Below, piece by piece: positions 8,698 through 17,819 of a stretch of DNA of 64,000 nt (positions within the stretch are counted from its first letter, which is position 1; every line of letters starts with the position of its first letter). A program made the translations under genes and the position numbers. This DNA comes from Achromobacter veterisilvae (GTDB lineage Bacteria; Pseudomonadota; Gammaproteobacteria; Burkholderiales; Burkholderiaceae_B), in the NCBI RefSeq assembly GCF_900496975.1, contig NZ_UFQC01000013.1, forward strand, positions 62,001 to 126,000, in the 5' to 3' direction. Under the pieces are notes generated by a model. It saw only the letters and a program-made list of their open reading frames with translations. It was not told where the DNA came from and made no database searches.

Positions 8698-9699
8698 ATG
8701 TCCAAATTCTGTCTTTCGCGGTTTGTCGCCGCGGCGCTCATCGCCATTTCCGGCGCGGCGCTGGTGACGGCGTCGTTCGACGCCGAAGCCCGGCGCGCCG
8801 GCGGCGGCGCCAGCATCGGCCGGCAATCCTCCAATGTGACCCAGCAGCGCCAGGCCACCACGCCTCCGGCCGCGGCCAACAATACGGCTGGCGCCACGGC
8901 GGCGCCGGCGGCTGCCGGCGCCGCGACGGCCGGCGCAGCGGGTGCCGCCGCCAAGAGCGGCGCTTCGCGCTGGCTCGGCCCCATCGCCGGCATCGCCGCC
9001 GGCCTGGGCATCGCCGCGCTGCTGTCCAGCATGGGCCTGTCGGGCGCTTTCGCCGAATTCCTGTCGTCCGCGCTGCTGATCGGCCTGGTCGTCTTCGCCA
9101 TCATGTTCATCGTCCGCCGCCTGCGCGGCGCGGCGCCGCGCACTGCCACGCAGGGCGCTTTCGGCGGCGCGAACAACGCGCCCGCGGGCCAGCAGCAGCA
9201 ACCGATGTGGCGCCAGGCGCTGCAGCCGGCGGCCGCTCCCGCTCCCGCCGCGGCCCCCGCCGCCGCAGCCGCGCCGGCCGTGCTGCCCAAGGCTGGCGAG
9301 GACAACAACTGGTTCGTGCCGGGCGATTTCGATACGCCCAACTTCCTGAAGCAGGCCAAGGAACAGTTCGTGCGCATCCAGGCAGTCTGGGACAGCGGCA
9401 GCACCGACCGCCTGCGCGACTTCCTGACCGACGACCTGATCATCGAGCTCAAGCCGCAACTGGCCGAGCGCGGCGAGGCGCCCAACAAGACCGAAGTCGT
9501 GCTGTTGAACGCGGAACTCCTGGGCATCGAAACGGTGTCCGACGGCCACCTGGCCAGCGTCCGCTTCTCCGGCATGCTGCGCGAGGCGCCGGGCACCGAG
9601 GCTTTCCGCTTCGAGGAAGTCTGGAACCTCTTCAAGCCGGCCTCCGGCGGCTGGTTGCTGGCCGGCATCCAGCAGATCCCGGTGGACTACGCCAGCTAA
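8698..9699 (+). CDS. Tim44-like domain membrane protein
   Basis: The 333-residue protein has a signal-anchor (FVAAALIAISGAALVTA), an Ala/Pro/Gln-rich low-complexity region to about residue 95, two hydrophobic helices (WLGPIAGIAAGLGIAALLSS; SSALLIGLVVFAIMFIV), a second Ala/Pro-rich linker, and a C-terminal Tim44-like domain (about 205-333; FLKQAKEQFVRIQAVWDSG, then DRLRDFLTDDLI). The domain is known from mitochondrial Tim44 and from bacterial inner-membrane proteins of poorly defined role. The start ATG at 8698 has GAGGGAG upstream. It sits between ubiE and ubiJ and is followed by a strong terminator, so it may be its own unit. Its role is not known. Confidence 0.85.
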   Translation: MSKFCLSRFVAAALIAISGAALVTASFDAEARRAGGGASIGRQSSNVTQQRQATTPPAAANNTAGATAAPAAAGAATAGAAGAAAKSGASRWLGPIAGIAAGLGIAALLSSMGLSGAFAEFLSSALLIGLVVFAIMFIVRRLRGAAPRTATQGAFGGANNAPAGQQQQPMWRQALQPAAAPAPAAAPAAAAAPAVLPKAGEDNNWFVPGDFDTPNFLKQAKEQFVRIQAVWDSGSTDRLRDFLTDDLIIELKPQLAERGEAPNKTEVVLLNAELLGIETVSDGHLASVRFSGMLREAPGTEAFRFEEVWNLFKPASGGWLLAGIQQIPVDYAS

Positions 9700-9757
9700 G
9701 GCTGGCGGACCGGGCAGAACCGCCCTCCGTTGGGGTGCCGCAAGGCATCCGCTTGAG

Positions 9758-9782
9758 CCGGCCCCACTAGGGGCCGGTTTTT
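9758..9782 (+). terminator. Rho-independent terminator after the Tim44-like gene
   Basis: A perfect 8-bp GC stem (CCGGCCCC / GGGGCCGG) with loop ACTA is followed directly by five T residues, 58 bp after the stop codon. It separates ubiE plus the Tim44-like gene from ubiJ-ubiB. Confidence 0.9.
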
Positions 9783-9881
9783 CCATGTGCCTGCGCAAAA
9801 CACGCTCTCATCTAACCCGTTACACTCCCGATTTACCCATCAATTCCGGCAACTCCGCCCATTGGGCCGTTGCAGACCGTC

Positions 9882-10520
9882 ATGCTGCCTTTTTCGTTCC
9901 TGCCCACTCCCTCGCGGTTGGCTGTTAGCGCGCTCAACGCCCTGTTGCGGCGCGAGGACTGGGCGCGCGAACGCCTGTCGCGGCATGCCGGCAAGACCGT
10001 GCGCTTCGCGCTCGGCGGCTTCAGCCTGGGCCTGGCCATCGACAGCGAAGGGCTGGCGGCGCAGGCCGACGCGGCGGTGGTGCCCGACGTGACCCTGACG
10101 GTCGCGCCCGAGAAGCTGCCGGTGCCGCGCCTGGGCGCAGACCGCGACGCGCCGGATTTCGCCGAGGCCACGCATATCTCCGGCGATGCCGCCCTGGCCC
10201 AGGTCGTCGCCGACCTGTCCCGGCAGTTGCGCTGGGACCCCGAGGACGCGCTGGCCCGCGTGGTGGGCGACATCGCCGCGCTGCGCATCGCGGGCGGCGT
10301 CCGCGCCGTGGCCGGCGGCGCGCGCACGGCCGGCCAGCGCCTGGCCGGCAACGTGTCGGAATACCTGTCGGAGGAAAGCGGCGTGCTGGCGGGCCGGCCC
10401 GCGCTGGAACAGTGGCGCCTGGACCTGGCCGAACTGAACGCCCGCACCGAGGCCCTGGCCCGTTCGGCGGCCGCGCTCCAAACCCGCCTGGCCGCGGCCG
10501 GCGCAAAGCGGGGCGCCTGA
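9882..10520 (+). CDS. ubiJ: Ubiquinone biosynthesis accessory factor UbiJ (SCP2 domain)
   Basis: The 212-residue protein has an SCP2-like lipid-binding fold in its first half (VRFALGGFSLGLAIDSEG; PDVTLTVAPEKL; HISGDAALAQVVADLSRQL) and an Ala/Leu-rich helical C-terminus. In the E. coli system UbiJ binds ubiquinone intermediates with UbiB/UbiK and scaffolds the Ubi complex. Its position three bases before ubiB supports the name more strongly than sequence alone. A TTG at 9870 is in frame, but the ATG at 9882 (MLPFSFLPTPSRL) is the more natural start. Confidence 0.88.
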   Translation: MLPFSFLPTPSRLAVSALNALLRREDWARERLSRHAGKTVRFALGGFSLGLAIDSEGLAAQADAAVVPDVTLTVAPEKLPVPRLGADRDAPDFAEATHISGDAALAQVVADLSRQLRWDPEDALARVVGDIAALRIAGGVRAVAGGARTAGQRLAGNVSEYLSEESGVLAGRPALEQWRLDLAELNARTEALARSAAALQTRLAAAGAKRGA

Positions 10521-10523
10521 TCC

Positions 10524-12077
10524 ATGTTCCCTCTGCTGCGCCTTGCCCGCATCGTCCTGGTTTCGCTGCGCTACGGCCTGGACGAACTGGTGCTCTCCAG
10601 CCTGAATCATCCGCTGGCCACCTGCCTGCTGCGCGTCATCCGCCTGGGCACGCGTCCGCGCAAGCCGCGCGGGCTGCGGCTGCGGCTGGCCCTGGAATCG
10701 CTGGGCCCCATTTTCGTGAAGTTCGGGCAGGTGCTGTCCACCCGCCGCGACCTGATTCCCGCCGACATCGCCGACGAACTGGCCCTCCTGCAGGACCGCG
10801 TGCCGCCGTTCCCTTCGGCGCAGGCGGCCGCCTGCATCGAAGCGGCGCTGGGCGCGCCGCCCGAGAAGCTGTTCGCGCAGTTCGAGGTGGACCCGGTGGC
10901 CTCGGCCTCGATCGCCCAGGTGCACTTCGCGGTGCTGCATGACGGCCGCGAGGTCGCCGTGAAGGTGCTGCGCCCGGGCATGCTGAGCATCATCGAGAAA
11001 GACCTGTCGCTCTTGAAGGTGGTGGCGCGCATCATCGAACGCCTGGGCGCCGACGGCCGCCGCCTGAAGCCGCGCGAAGTCGTGGCCGAGTTCGACAAGT
11101 ACCTGCACGACGAACTGGACCTGGTGCGCGAAGCCTCCAATTGCAGCCAGTTGCGCCGCAATTTCGGCCCCGAGTCCGGCCGCGGCGACATGCTGATCGT
11201 GCCCGAGGTGATCTGGGAATACACGGCCTCCACCGTATTCACCATGCAGCGCATGTATGGCGTGCCGGTGGGCCGGGTGGACCGCATGCGCGAGGCGGGC
11301 ATCGACATCCCGACCCTGGCGCGCACCGGCGTCGAGATCTTCTTCACGCAGGTCTTCACCGACGGCTTCTTCCACGCCGATATGCACCCGGGCAACATCT
11401 ACGTGTCGGACCGCCCCGAGACGCTGGGCAGCTACATCGCCCTGGACTTCGGCATCGTGGGGTCGCTGTCGGAGTTCGACAAGAATTACCTGGCGCAGAA
11501 TTTCCTGGCCTTCTTCCACCGCGACTACCGCCGGGTGGCCCAGTTGCACATCGAGTCGGGCTGGGTGCCCCCCGATACGCGCGAAGAAGAACTGGAGGGC
11601 GCCGTGCGCGCCGTCTGCGAACCGTACTTTGACCGGCCGCTGTCGGAGATTTCGCTGGGGCAGGTGCTGCTCCGGCTGTTCCAGACCTCGCGCCGGTTCA
11701 ATGTGGAGATCCAGCCGCAGTTGGTCCTGTTGCAGAAGACCCTGCTGAACGTCGAGGGCCTGGGCCGGCAGCTCGACCCCAACCTGGATCTCTGGAAGAC
11801 CGCCAAGCCCTACCTGGAACGCTGGATGCGCCAGCGCGTCGGGATCAAGGGGCTGCGGCAAAGCCTGGAAAAGGAGGCCGCGCAGTGGTCGCAGATGCTG
11901 CCTGCCTTGCCCAGGCTGGTCCATGACCACCTGAGCCGCCCCAATGTCTCGCCGGCCCTGCTGGCAGAGATGGCTCAGTTGCGGCGGGCGCAGGAGCAGA
12001 ACAACCGGCTGGTTGCAGCGCTGGTTGGGGTCGTGGCGCTCGCGGTCGGGGTCGCGATATGGGCGTTGACCCGGTAG
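10524..12077 (+). CDS. ubiB: Atypical kinase/ATPase UbiB
   Basis: The 517-residue ABC1/ADCK-family protein has the KxGQ motif in [16 protein letters not shown] (about residues 68-83), an AxxK-type lysine region (VAVKVLRPG), the catalytic-loop segment [11 protein letters not shown] (near 290) and the metal-binding DFG in [11 protein letters not shown]. The C-terminus carries a hydrophobic helix pair ([20 protein letters not shown]) anchoring it to the inner membrane. UbiB is required for ubiquinone synthesis, probably to extract or present lipid intermediates. It follows ubiJ by three bases, so the two are translationally linked. Confidence 0.95.
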   Translation: MFPLLRLARIVLVSLRYGLDELVLSSLNHPLATCLLRVIRLGTRPRKPRGLRLRLALESLGPIFVKFGQVLSTRRDLIPADIADELALLQDRVPPFPSAQAAACIEAALGAPPEKLFAQFEVDPVASASIAQVHFAVLHDGREVAVKVLRPGMLSIIEKDLSLLKVVARIIERLGADGRRLKPREVVAEFDKYLHDELDLVREASNCSQLRRNFGPESGRGDMLIVPEVIWEYTASTVFTMQRMYGVPVGRVDRMREAGIDIPTLARTGVEIFFTQVFTDGFFHADMHPGNIYVSDRPETLGSYIALDFGIVGSLSEFDKNYLAQNFLAFFHRDYRRVAQLHIESGWVPPDTREEELEGAVRAVCEPYFDRPLSEISLGQVLLRLFQTSRRFNVEIQPQLVLLQKTLLNVEGLGRQLDPNLDLWKTAKPYLERWMRQRVGIKGLRQSLEKEAAQWSQMLPALPRLVHDHLSRPNVSPALLAEMAQLRRAQEQNNRLVAALVGVVALAVGVAIWALTR

Positions 12078-12108
12078 GCGGCGCAATGATCTAGACGCCT
12101 TTTGTCAT

Positions 12109-12124
12109 GTTTCATTCATGAAAC
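12109..12124. promoter_or_regulatory. Palindrome upstream of the di-iron protein gene
   Basis: GTTTCATTCATGAAAC is a perfect 7-bp inverted repeat with a 2-base centre, 135 bp before the next start and 31 bp after the ubiB stop. There is no T-run, so it resembles an operator more than a terminator. A second hairpin, AGCGCTGC/GCAGCGCT (12159-12185), lies between it and the gene and could structure the leader. The binding protein is unknown. Confidence 0.35.
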
Positions 12125-12258
12125 GGTCATCATAGCTTCGCGGGAGACGGCGAAAAATAGCGCTGCGGCGGATGGTTGCAGCGCTCGCGCCGACAAGCCG
12201 CGCGCGCCATTCATCAATTTCTATAGCCCCATCAGCGGGACGAATACAAGGGCAGACC

Positions 12259-13140
12259 ATGCTTTATCCTGAACTCTTCAAGACCATGGAAGCCGTGCGC
12301 TGGAACATGGCGCATGACATTCCCTGGGGCGACTTCGATCGCAGCAAGCTCTCCGACGAGCAGGCGCACACGATCAAGATGAACGCCATCACCGAATGGG
12401 CCGCCTTGCCGGCCACCGAAATGTTCCTGCGCGACAATCGCGGCGACAGCGATTTCTGCGCGTTCATGTCGGTATGGTTCTTTGAAGAGCAGAAGCATTC
12501 GCTGGTGCTGATCGAGTACCTGCGCCGCTTCCGCCCGGACCTCGTGCCCACCGAAGAAGAGCTGCACAACGTGCGCTTCGAGTTCGATACGGCGCCCGAG
12601 CTGGAAACGCTGATGCTGCACTTCTGCGGCGAAATCCGCCTGAACCACTGGTACCGCCGCGCCGCCGAATGGCACACCGAGCCGGTCATCAAGGCCATCT
12701 ACAAGACCGTGGCCCAGGACGAGGCCCGCCACGCCGGCGCCTACCTGCAATACATGCGCCGCGCCCTGCACGACCGCGGCCAGAACACCAGCGAGCAGGC
12801 GCGCCTGGCATTCTCGAAGATCGGCGTGCTGATGGCGTCGGCAGCCCGCACGCAGCAGGCCCTGCACCCCACCAACCTGCACGTGAACAAGGACCTGTTC
12901 CCCAACGACACGGTCCAGTCGCGCCTGCCCGAGCCGGGCTGGCTCGAACATTGGCTGGACACGCAGATCCGCTTCGACGGCGTCTGGGAACAGAAGGTCG
13001 TCACCCGCATCCTGCACATCCTGTCCAAGCTGATGGACCGCAGCTTCGAAACGGTGAAGGACCTGAACCGCTACCGCAAGGAAATGTCGGCGCTGATCGT
13101 GCCGAAGGAAAAGGAAATCGTCGTTCCTTCGGCGGTGTAA
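12259..13140 (+). CDS. Ferritin-like/acyl-ACP desaturase-like di-iron protein
   Basis: The 293-residue helical protein has two carboxylate-His iron motifs in the right order: FFEEQKHS (near residue 76) and QDEARHAGAYLQYM (near 155), plus an earlier Glu in ATEMFLRD and a later one in ETLMLHFCGEIRLNHWY. The arrangement is that of the ferritin-like superfamily, closest in pattern to soluble acyl-ACP desaturases. It has no signal peptide. The ATG at 12259 is chosen over upstream in-frame codons because MLYPELFKTMEAVRW starts the conserved helix. It probably uses O2 to oxidise a lipid or a related substrate; the substrate is unknown. Confidence 0.7.
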   Translation: MLYPELFKTMEAVRWNMAHDIPWGDFDRSKLSDEQAHTIKMNAITEWAALPATEMFLRDNRGDSDFCAFMSVWFFEEQKHSLVLIEYLRRFRPDLVPTEEELHNVRFEFDTAPELETLMLHFCGEIRLNHWYRRAAEWHTEPVIKAIYKTVAQDEARHAGAYLQYMRRALHDRGQNTSEQARLAFSKIGVLMASAARTQQALHPTNLHVNKDLFPNDTVQSRLPEPGWLEHWLDTQIRFDGVWEQKVVTRILHILSKLMDRSFETVKDLNRYRKEMSALIVPKEKEIVVPSAV

Positions 13141-13155
13141 GAGCACCCGTTTCGA

Positions 13156-13316
13156 GGTGTCTGACACCCGTATGGGAGGTCCGCCGTACTGAAACCGGTC
13201 TTCCCGGGTGTCTGACACCGGTCGTATCTTGGCGGCCTATCAGATTCAGCCGGTGTCTGACACCCGGGACGGTAGTGTTGGGTTCGTTGCACTGTCTCGT
13301 ACGGGTGTCAGACACG
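13156..13316. repeat. Cluster 1 of the GGTGTCTGACACC palindrome family (4 copies)
   Basis: The 13-bp palindrome GGTGTC(T/A)GACACC occurs at 13156-13168, 13207-13219 and 13252-13264. A copy with the opposite central base and one end mismatch is at 13304-13316. Spacing is irregular (51, 45 and 52 bp) and the DNA between copies is not repeated. The cluster fills most of the gap between the di-iron protein gene and rfaE2. Confidence 0.9.
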
Positions 13317-13350
13317 CGGAAGGCTCGGTAAGGGCAGTACAATCCCGCCC

Positions 13351-13839
13351 ATGCCTGCCGCCCGTTTCGAATCCAAGGTCCTGTCCCGCGACGAATGCGT
13401 CGCCGCCGTCGCCGCCGGCCGCTATCCGCGGCCGCTGGTGTTCACCAATGGCGTCTTCGACATCCTGCACCGGGGGCACGCGACCTACCTGGACCAGGCG
13501 GCCCAGTTGGGCGCGACGCTCGTGGTGGCGGTGAACACCGACGAATCGGTGCGCCGGCTGGGCAAGGGCGCTGAGCGCCCGCTGAACCGCATGGAAGACC
13601 GCGCCGCTTTGCTGGCCGCGCTGGGTTGCGTGGCGGTCGTCACGTCCTTCCATGAAGACACGCCCGAGGCGCTGATCGCGCAGCTCAAGCCCGACCTGAT
13701 CGTCAAGGGCGGCGACTACGACATGGAAAAGCTGCCCGAGACCGCCCTGGTCAAGACCTGGGGCGGCCGCGCGGTGGCCATTCCGTTCGAATTCGAGCGT
13801 TCCACCACCGCCCTGGTGAAGAAGATCCAGGGCGCCTAG
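13351..13839 (+). CDS. rfaE2: D-glycero-beta-D-manno-heptose 1-phosphate adenylyltransferase
   Basis: The 162-residue nucleotidyltransferase has the cytidylyltransferase motif FTNGVFDILHRGHATYL (HxGH type), NTDESVRRLGKG and LIVKGGDYDMEKLPE, matching the separate adenylyltransferase domain of HldE/RfaE. It makes ADP-heptose for the lipopolysaccharide inner core. The kinase domain is not fused here, so rfaE1 must be elsewhere. Its promoter lies in or after repeat cluster 1. Its stop overlaps the convergent tolC stop by 4 bp. Confidence 0.93.
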   Translation: MPAARFESKVLSRDECVAAVAAGRYPRPLVFTNGVFDILHRGHATYLDQAAQLGATLVVAVNTDESVRRLGKGAERPLNRMEDRAALLAALGCVAVVTSFHEDTPEALIAQLKPDLIVKGGDYDMEKLPETALVKTWGGRAVAIPFEFERSTTALVKKIQGA

Positions 13840-15167
13840 CGCGGTTCCCGCAGCAGGCGGTTGATCGCTTCCAGGTCCGTTTCCGCCAGGATGCCGCTGG
13901 TGGCCTTCAGGCGCAGGCTCGCCAGCACGGTGCTGTAGCGCGCCAGCGCCAGGTCGCGCTGGGTGGCGTAGAGCTGCTGCTGGGCGTTGAGCACGTCCAG
14001 GTTGATGCGCACGCCGACCTCGTAGCCGGTGCGGTTGGCCTCGACCGCCGCACGGCTGGATTTCTCGCCCGCTTCCAGGGCCTGGATGCGGGCCAGGCCG
14101 CTGGTGACGCCGGTGTAGTACTGGCGCGCGGCCTGGATGGCCTGGCGGCGCGCCGTTTCGTAGTCGTGGCGTGCCTTCTGTTCCAACTGCACCTTTTCGG
14201 TCACCTGCGACGACACGCCGCCGCCCGCGTACAGCGGAATCGACAGCACGACACCGATGGTGTTGTCGATCGGCTTGCCCGGCGCGGCATTGCCCATGAC
14301 CGCGTCGCTCGCGCTGCCGCTGGTGGCGCGCAGGTTCAGCGTGGGGTAGTGGCCGCTCTTGGCGATCTGGATCTCGCGTCCGGCGATGCGGGTCAGCAGT
14401 TGGGCGCGCAGTACGTCCAGGCTGGAGGCCTCGGCCTGGTTGCTCCAGTCGGCGACGCGGGCGGGCTGCGGGGCGGGCAGTTGCACGCCGTAGGGCAGTT
14501 CGGCCAGCGCGCCGGGGGCCGTGCCGACGATCTTGGCCAGCTCGTCGCGGCGCACTTCCAGATCGTTCTGCAGGCGCAGTTCCTGGGCCACCACCAGGTC
14601 GTAGCGCGCCTGCGCTTCGTAGGTGTCGGTGATGGTGGCGTTGCCCAGCTCGAAATTGCGCTTGGCGGACTCCAACTGCCCGGCCACGGCGGCCTTCTCG
14701 GCCTCGGTGGCGGTCAGCGTGTCCTGGGCGTAGAGCACGTTGAAATAGGCGTCGGCCACGCGCAGCAGCAGATCCTGGTAGGCCTGCTGCAATTGCACTT
14801 CGACGTCGGCCACGACCAGCTTGGACTGTTCGTAGTTCTGCCAGCGGCCCCAGTCGAACAGGGGTTGGGTCAGCGCCAGGTCCCAGACGCCGCGTCCGCC
14901 GCTGTAGGCGACGCCCAGGCCGCGGGTGCTGCGGGTTTCCTGGTAGGCCCCGCCGGCTTCGGCGGAAATCAGGGGCAGGAGCAGGGAGCGGGCCTGGGGT
15001 TCTTTTTCCAGGCCGGCGCGGTAGTTGGCCCGCGCGGCGGCGTAGATGGGGTCATTGCCCAGCGCCGCCTGCCAGACCTGGATCAGGTTCTGCGCGCGGG
15101 CAAGGGACGGGCCGGCGCTTGCGGCGCAGGTGAATACCAATAAAGCCGTAAGCAATCGGACGCGCAT
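13836..15167 (-). CDS. tolC: TolC family outer membrane channel protein
   Basis: Signal peptide (LLTALLVFTCAASA) followed by two repeated OEP domains of long amphipathic helices, as in TolC: NLIQVWQAALGNDPIYAAAR at the N-terminus is a TolC hallmark, and TGYEVGVRINLDVLNAQQQL is the second-half signature. At about 443 residues it matches type I secretion/efflux TolC rather than the lipoprotein OprM class. The ATG at 15167 is used; a TTG lies three codons upstream. It lies 79 bp downstream of pcm on the same strand. It could serve several inner-membrane pumps. Confidence 0.92.
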   Translation of the reverse strand: MRVRLLTALLVFTCAASAGPSLARAQNLIQVWQAALGNDPIYAAARANYRAGLEKEPQARSLLLPLISAEAGGAYQETRSTRGLGVAYSGGRGVWDLALTQPLFDWGRWQNYEQSKLVVADVEVQLQQAYQDLLLRVADAYFNVLYAQDTLTATEAEKAAVAGQLESAKRNFELGNATITDTYEAQARYDLVVAQELRLQNDLEVRRDELAKIVGTAPGALAELPYGVQLPAPQPARVADWSNQAEASSLDVLRAQLLTRIAGREIQIAKSGHYPTLNLRATSGSASDAVMGNAAPGKPIDNTIGVVLSIPLYAGGGVSSQVTEKVQLEQKARHDYETARRQAIQAARQYYTGVTSGLARIQALEAGEKSSRAAVEANRTGYEVGVRINLDVLNAQQQLYATQRDLALARYSTVLASLRLKATSGILAETDLEAINRLLREPR

Positions 15168-15246
15168 GATTTTCAACGATACGCCGGGCCGCCCGGAACG
15201 CCGCCGGCCTGGCCGGGGCGTGGACGCCGGGCGGCGGGGTTGGGAC

Positions 15247-15927
15247 TCAGAACTTGAACTGGGACACCGTCACGCCGCGCAGCGGCTTGATGACCGTTTC
15301 GAACAGGTTCACCGTTTCGAAGCTGGCCGCGGTGGTGCGGGTGATGCGACAGGCCGTCATGACGGGGGCCTGGCCGACGACGACGACCAGGCGGCCGCCG
15401 ACGCGGAGCTGGTACTTCAGCGCGTCCGGTACGGTCGGCACGGAACCCGTGACGAGGATGGCGTCGTATTCGGTGGAGCCCCAGCCGTTGCGGGCGTCGC
15501 CCGTTTCGACCTTGACGTTGGTGACGTTGTTCATTTGCAGATTCTGCTGGGCGAACGTCACCAGGCGGCTGTCGATCTCGACCGACGTGACCTGTTGCGC
15601 CAGGTAGCCCAGCAGCGCGGCCTGGTAGCCGGAACCGGTGCCGATTTCCAGCACGCAGTCGGACTTGGTCAGCAGCAGTTCCTGCGCCAGGCGGGCTTCC
15701 ACCTTGGGCGCGAGCATGGTCTGGCGCGTGTTGACCGCGTTGATTTCCAGCGGCAGTTCCAGGTCGGAAAACGCCATCGCGCGCAGGGCCGGCGGAACGA
15801 ATTGTTCGCGGCGCACGTCGAACAGCGCTTGCAGCACGTTGGCGTCCAGAACGTCCCACGGGCGGATCTGCTGTTCCACCATATTGAAGCGGGCTTGTTC
15901 TACGTCGGGCAGGGTCGAAGCGTTCAT
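15247..15927 (-). CDS. pcm: Protein-L-isoaspartate O-methyltransferase
   Basis: The 226-residue methyltransferase has the PIMT motif VLEIGTGSGYQAALLGYLA, the preceding region FVPPALRAMAFSDLELPLE and the post-motif SVEIDSRLV. The family repairs isoaspartyl residues in damaged proteins by SAM-dependent methylation. The frame is open to a TTG at 15954, but the ATG at 15927 (MNASTLPDVEQARFNMVEQ) matches the normal N-terminus. It precedes tolC on the minus strand. In related genomes this copy is sometimes described only as a PIMT-family protein. Confidence 0.88.
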   Translation of the reverse strand: MNASTLPDVEQARFNMVEQQIRPWDVLDANVLQALFDVRREQFVPPALRAMAFSDLELPLEINAVNTRQTMLAPKVEARLAQELLLTKSDCVLEIGTGSGYQAALLGYLAQQVTSVEIDSRLVTFAQQNLQMNNVTNVKVETGDARNGWGSTEYDAILVTGSVPTVPDALKYQLRVGGRLVVVVGQAPVMTACRITRTTAASFETVNLFETVIKPLRGVTVSQFKF

Positions 15928-16028
15928 GACGGTCAGAAAAAACAGAGGAATCAACTGACCATTGTACCGATTCGTAGCGTACTGTGACGCTTCGGCCCGC
16001 CGACAAGTGTTTCAGCCGGCGCCCGGGC

Positions 16029-16871
16029 CTACCACCAGGCGTGGAAGTGATGCACGGGCCCGTGGCCGGAACCCACCGACAGGCGTTCCGCGTGGCGGAT
16101 GGCCTCGGTCAGGTAGGCCTTGGCGCGACGCGCGGCCTCTGGTACGTCCCCGGTTTGCGGCAGCAGGGCCGCCAGCGCCGCCGACAGCGTGCAGCCGGTG
16201 CCATGGGTGTTGGCCGTGGGGATGCGGTGGCCGGGCAGTTCGATCATCCGGTCGCCGTCGTGCAGCAGGTCGATGGTGTCGTTGCCGGGCAGGTGGCCGC
16301 CCTTGACGAGAACCCAGCGTTCGCCGGAATGGGCCAGCTTGTTGCGCAGCCGTTCGGCCACGCGGCGCATTTCCTTGACGGTCTCGACCGGGCGCTCTTC
16401 CAGCAGCACGCCGGCCTCGGGCAGGTTGGGCGTCAGCAGGGTGGCCTGCGGCAGCAGGGCCTCGCGCATGGCGCCCACGGCCTCGTTCTCCAGCAGCAGG
16501 TCGCCGCTCTTGGCCACCATGACCGGGTCCAGCACCACGTGGGCCGGGGCCCATTTGGCGAGCTTTTCGGCCACGATTTCGATTACCGGCCGCTGGCCCA
16601 GCATGCCGATCTTGACGGCGTCGATGCGCACGTCCTCGAACAGCGTGTCGATCTGCTGGCCCACGAAGGCGGGCGGCACCGCCGAGATGCCGGTGACGCC
16701 GCGCGTGTTCTGCGCCGTCAGCGCCGCGATCACGGCGCAGCCGTAGGCGCCCAGCGCGCTCATGGCCTTCACGTCGGCCAGGATGCCGGCGCCGCCGGAC
16801 GGGTCGACGCCGGCGATGGTCAGCGCGTTGGGGATGGGACGGCCGCCTGCGGCCTGCTGGCCGGTGCTCAT
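16029..16871 (-). CDS. thiD: Hydroxymethylpyrimidine/phosphomethylpyrimidine kinase
   Basis: The 280-residue ribokinase-fold protein begins near [19 protein letters not shown], the ThiD substrate-binding signature, with [26 protein letters not shown] and the anion-hole/catalytic motif [14 protein letters not shown] near the C-terminus. It phosphorylates HMP and HMP-P in thiamine synthesis. The start ATG at 16871 overlaps the thiG stop (ATGA), indicating coupled translation. Confidence 0.94.
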   Translation of the reverse strand: MSTGQQAAGGRPIPNALTIAGVDPSGGAGILADVKAMSALGAYGCAVIAALTAQNTRGVTGISAVPPAFVGQQIDTLFEDVRIDAVKIGMLGQRPVIEIVAEKLAKWAPAHVVLDPVMVAKSGDLLLENEAVGAMREALLPQATLLTPNLPEAGVLLEERPVETVKEMRRVAERLRNKLAHSGERWVLVKGGHLPGNDTIDLLHDGDRMIELPGHRIPTANTHGTGCTLSAALAALLPQTGDVPEAARRAKAYLTEAIRHAERLSVGSGHGPVHHFHAWW

Positions 16872-17671
16872 TTGGGGGCGCCGGCCGTGATCAGGCCTTC
16901 GGTGGGCGAGCTGGGGGCGCCGCTGTACAGCTTCTTGGGCATGCGGCCGGCCAGGAAGGCCTCGCGGCCGGCTTCCACGCCCTTTTTCATGGCGCTGGCC
17001 ATCAGGATGGGGTCGCGCGCGCCGGCGATGGCGGTGTTCATCAGGACGGCGTCGCAGCCCAGTTCCATGGCGATGGCGGCATCGGACGCGGTGCCCACGC
17101 CGGCGTCCACCACGATCGGCACGCGGGCCTGGTCGATGATGAGGCGCAGGTTCCAGGGGTTCAGGATGCCCATGCCCGAGCCGATCAGCGAGGCCAGCGG
17201 CATCACGGCCACGGCGCCCAGGTCTTCCAGCATGCGGCACTGGATGGGATCGTCGGTGCAATACACCATGACCTTGAAGCCGTCGTCCACCAGGGTCTTG
17301 GTGGCCTTGAGCGTTTCGGGCATGTTGGGGAACAGGGTCTGCGGGTCGCCCAGCACTTCCAGTTTCACCAGGTCGTGGCCGTCCAGCAGCTCGCGCGCCA
17401 GGCGCAGCGTGCGCACGGCGTCGTCGGCGCTGTAGCAGCCGGCGGTGTTGGGCAGCAGCGTGAATTTCGAGGGCGGGACGTAGTCCAGCAGGTTCGGTTC
17501 ACCGGCGTTCTGGCCGATATTGGTGCGGCGGATCGCGACGGTGACGATCTCGGTGCCGCTGGCGTCCAGCGCCGCGCGGGTCTGTTCGAAGTCCTTGTAC
17601 TTGCCGGTGCCGACGAGCAGGCGCGACGAGTAGGCGCGGCCGGCGATGGTGAGAGTGTCTTGAGTGGTCAT
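16868..17671 (-). CDS. thiG: Thiazole synthase ThiG
   Basis: The 267-residue TIM-barrel enzyme has the Schiff-base lysine in [10 protein letters not shown] (Lys103), [16 protein letters not shown] near the N-terminus and the phosphate-binding [19 protein letters not shown]. It forms the thiazole phosphate of thiamine from deoxyxylulose phosphate, a glycine-derived imine and ThiS thiocarboxylate. It overlaps thiD. No thiS is visible next to it, although thiS-thiG adjacency is common. I see no TPP riboswitch in the 148 bp upstream. Confidence 0.95.
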   Translation of the reverse strand: MTTQDTLTIAGRAYSSRLLVGTGKYKDFEQTRAALDASGTEIVTVAIRRTNIGQNAGEPNLLDYVPPSKFTLLPNTAGCYSADDAVRTLRLARELLDGHDLVKLEVLGDPQTLFPNMPETLKATKTLVDDGFKVMVYCTDDPIQCRMLEDLGAVAVMPLASLIGSGMGILNPWNLRLIIDQARVPIVVDAGVGTASDAAIAMELGCDAVLMNTAIAGARDPILMASAMKKGVEAGREAFLAGRMPKKLYSGAPSSPTEGLITAGAPK

Positions 17672-17819
17672 GGCGGTGTTTCAAAGGGCGGGTGCGCACG
17701 ATGCGGGGCCCGCGGGGACTGGCGTATCTTGCACGAATGATAAAGCACGACGCCGATCGACAGAGGAGTCCGGCGGAATGCCGCGTTCCACTATTTGAAG
17801 ATGGCGGCATGGCGGCGGA

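Noticed and set aside
17672..17819. TPP riboswitch upstream of thiG
   Set aside because: The conserved THI-box blocks (CUGAGA, ACYUGA) are not visible.
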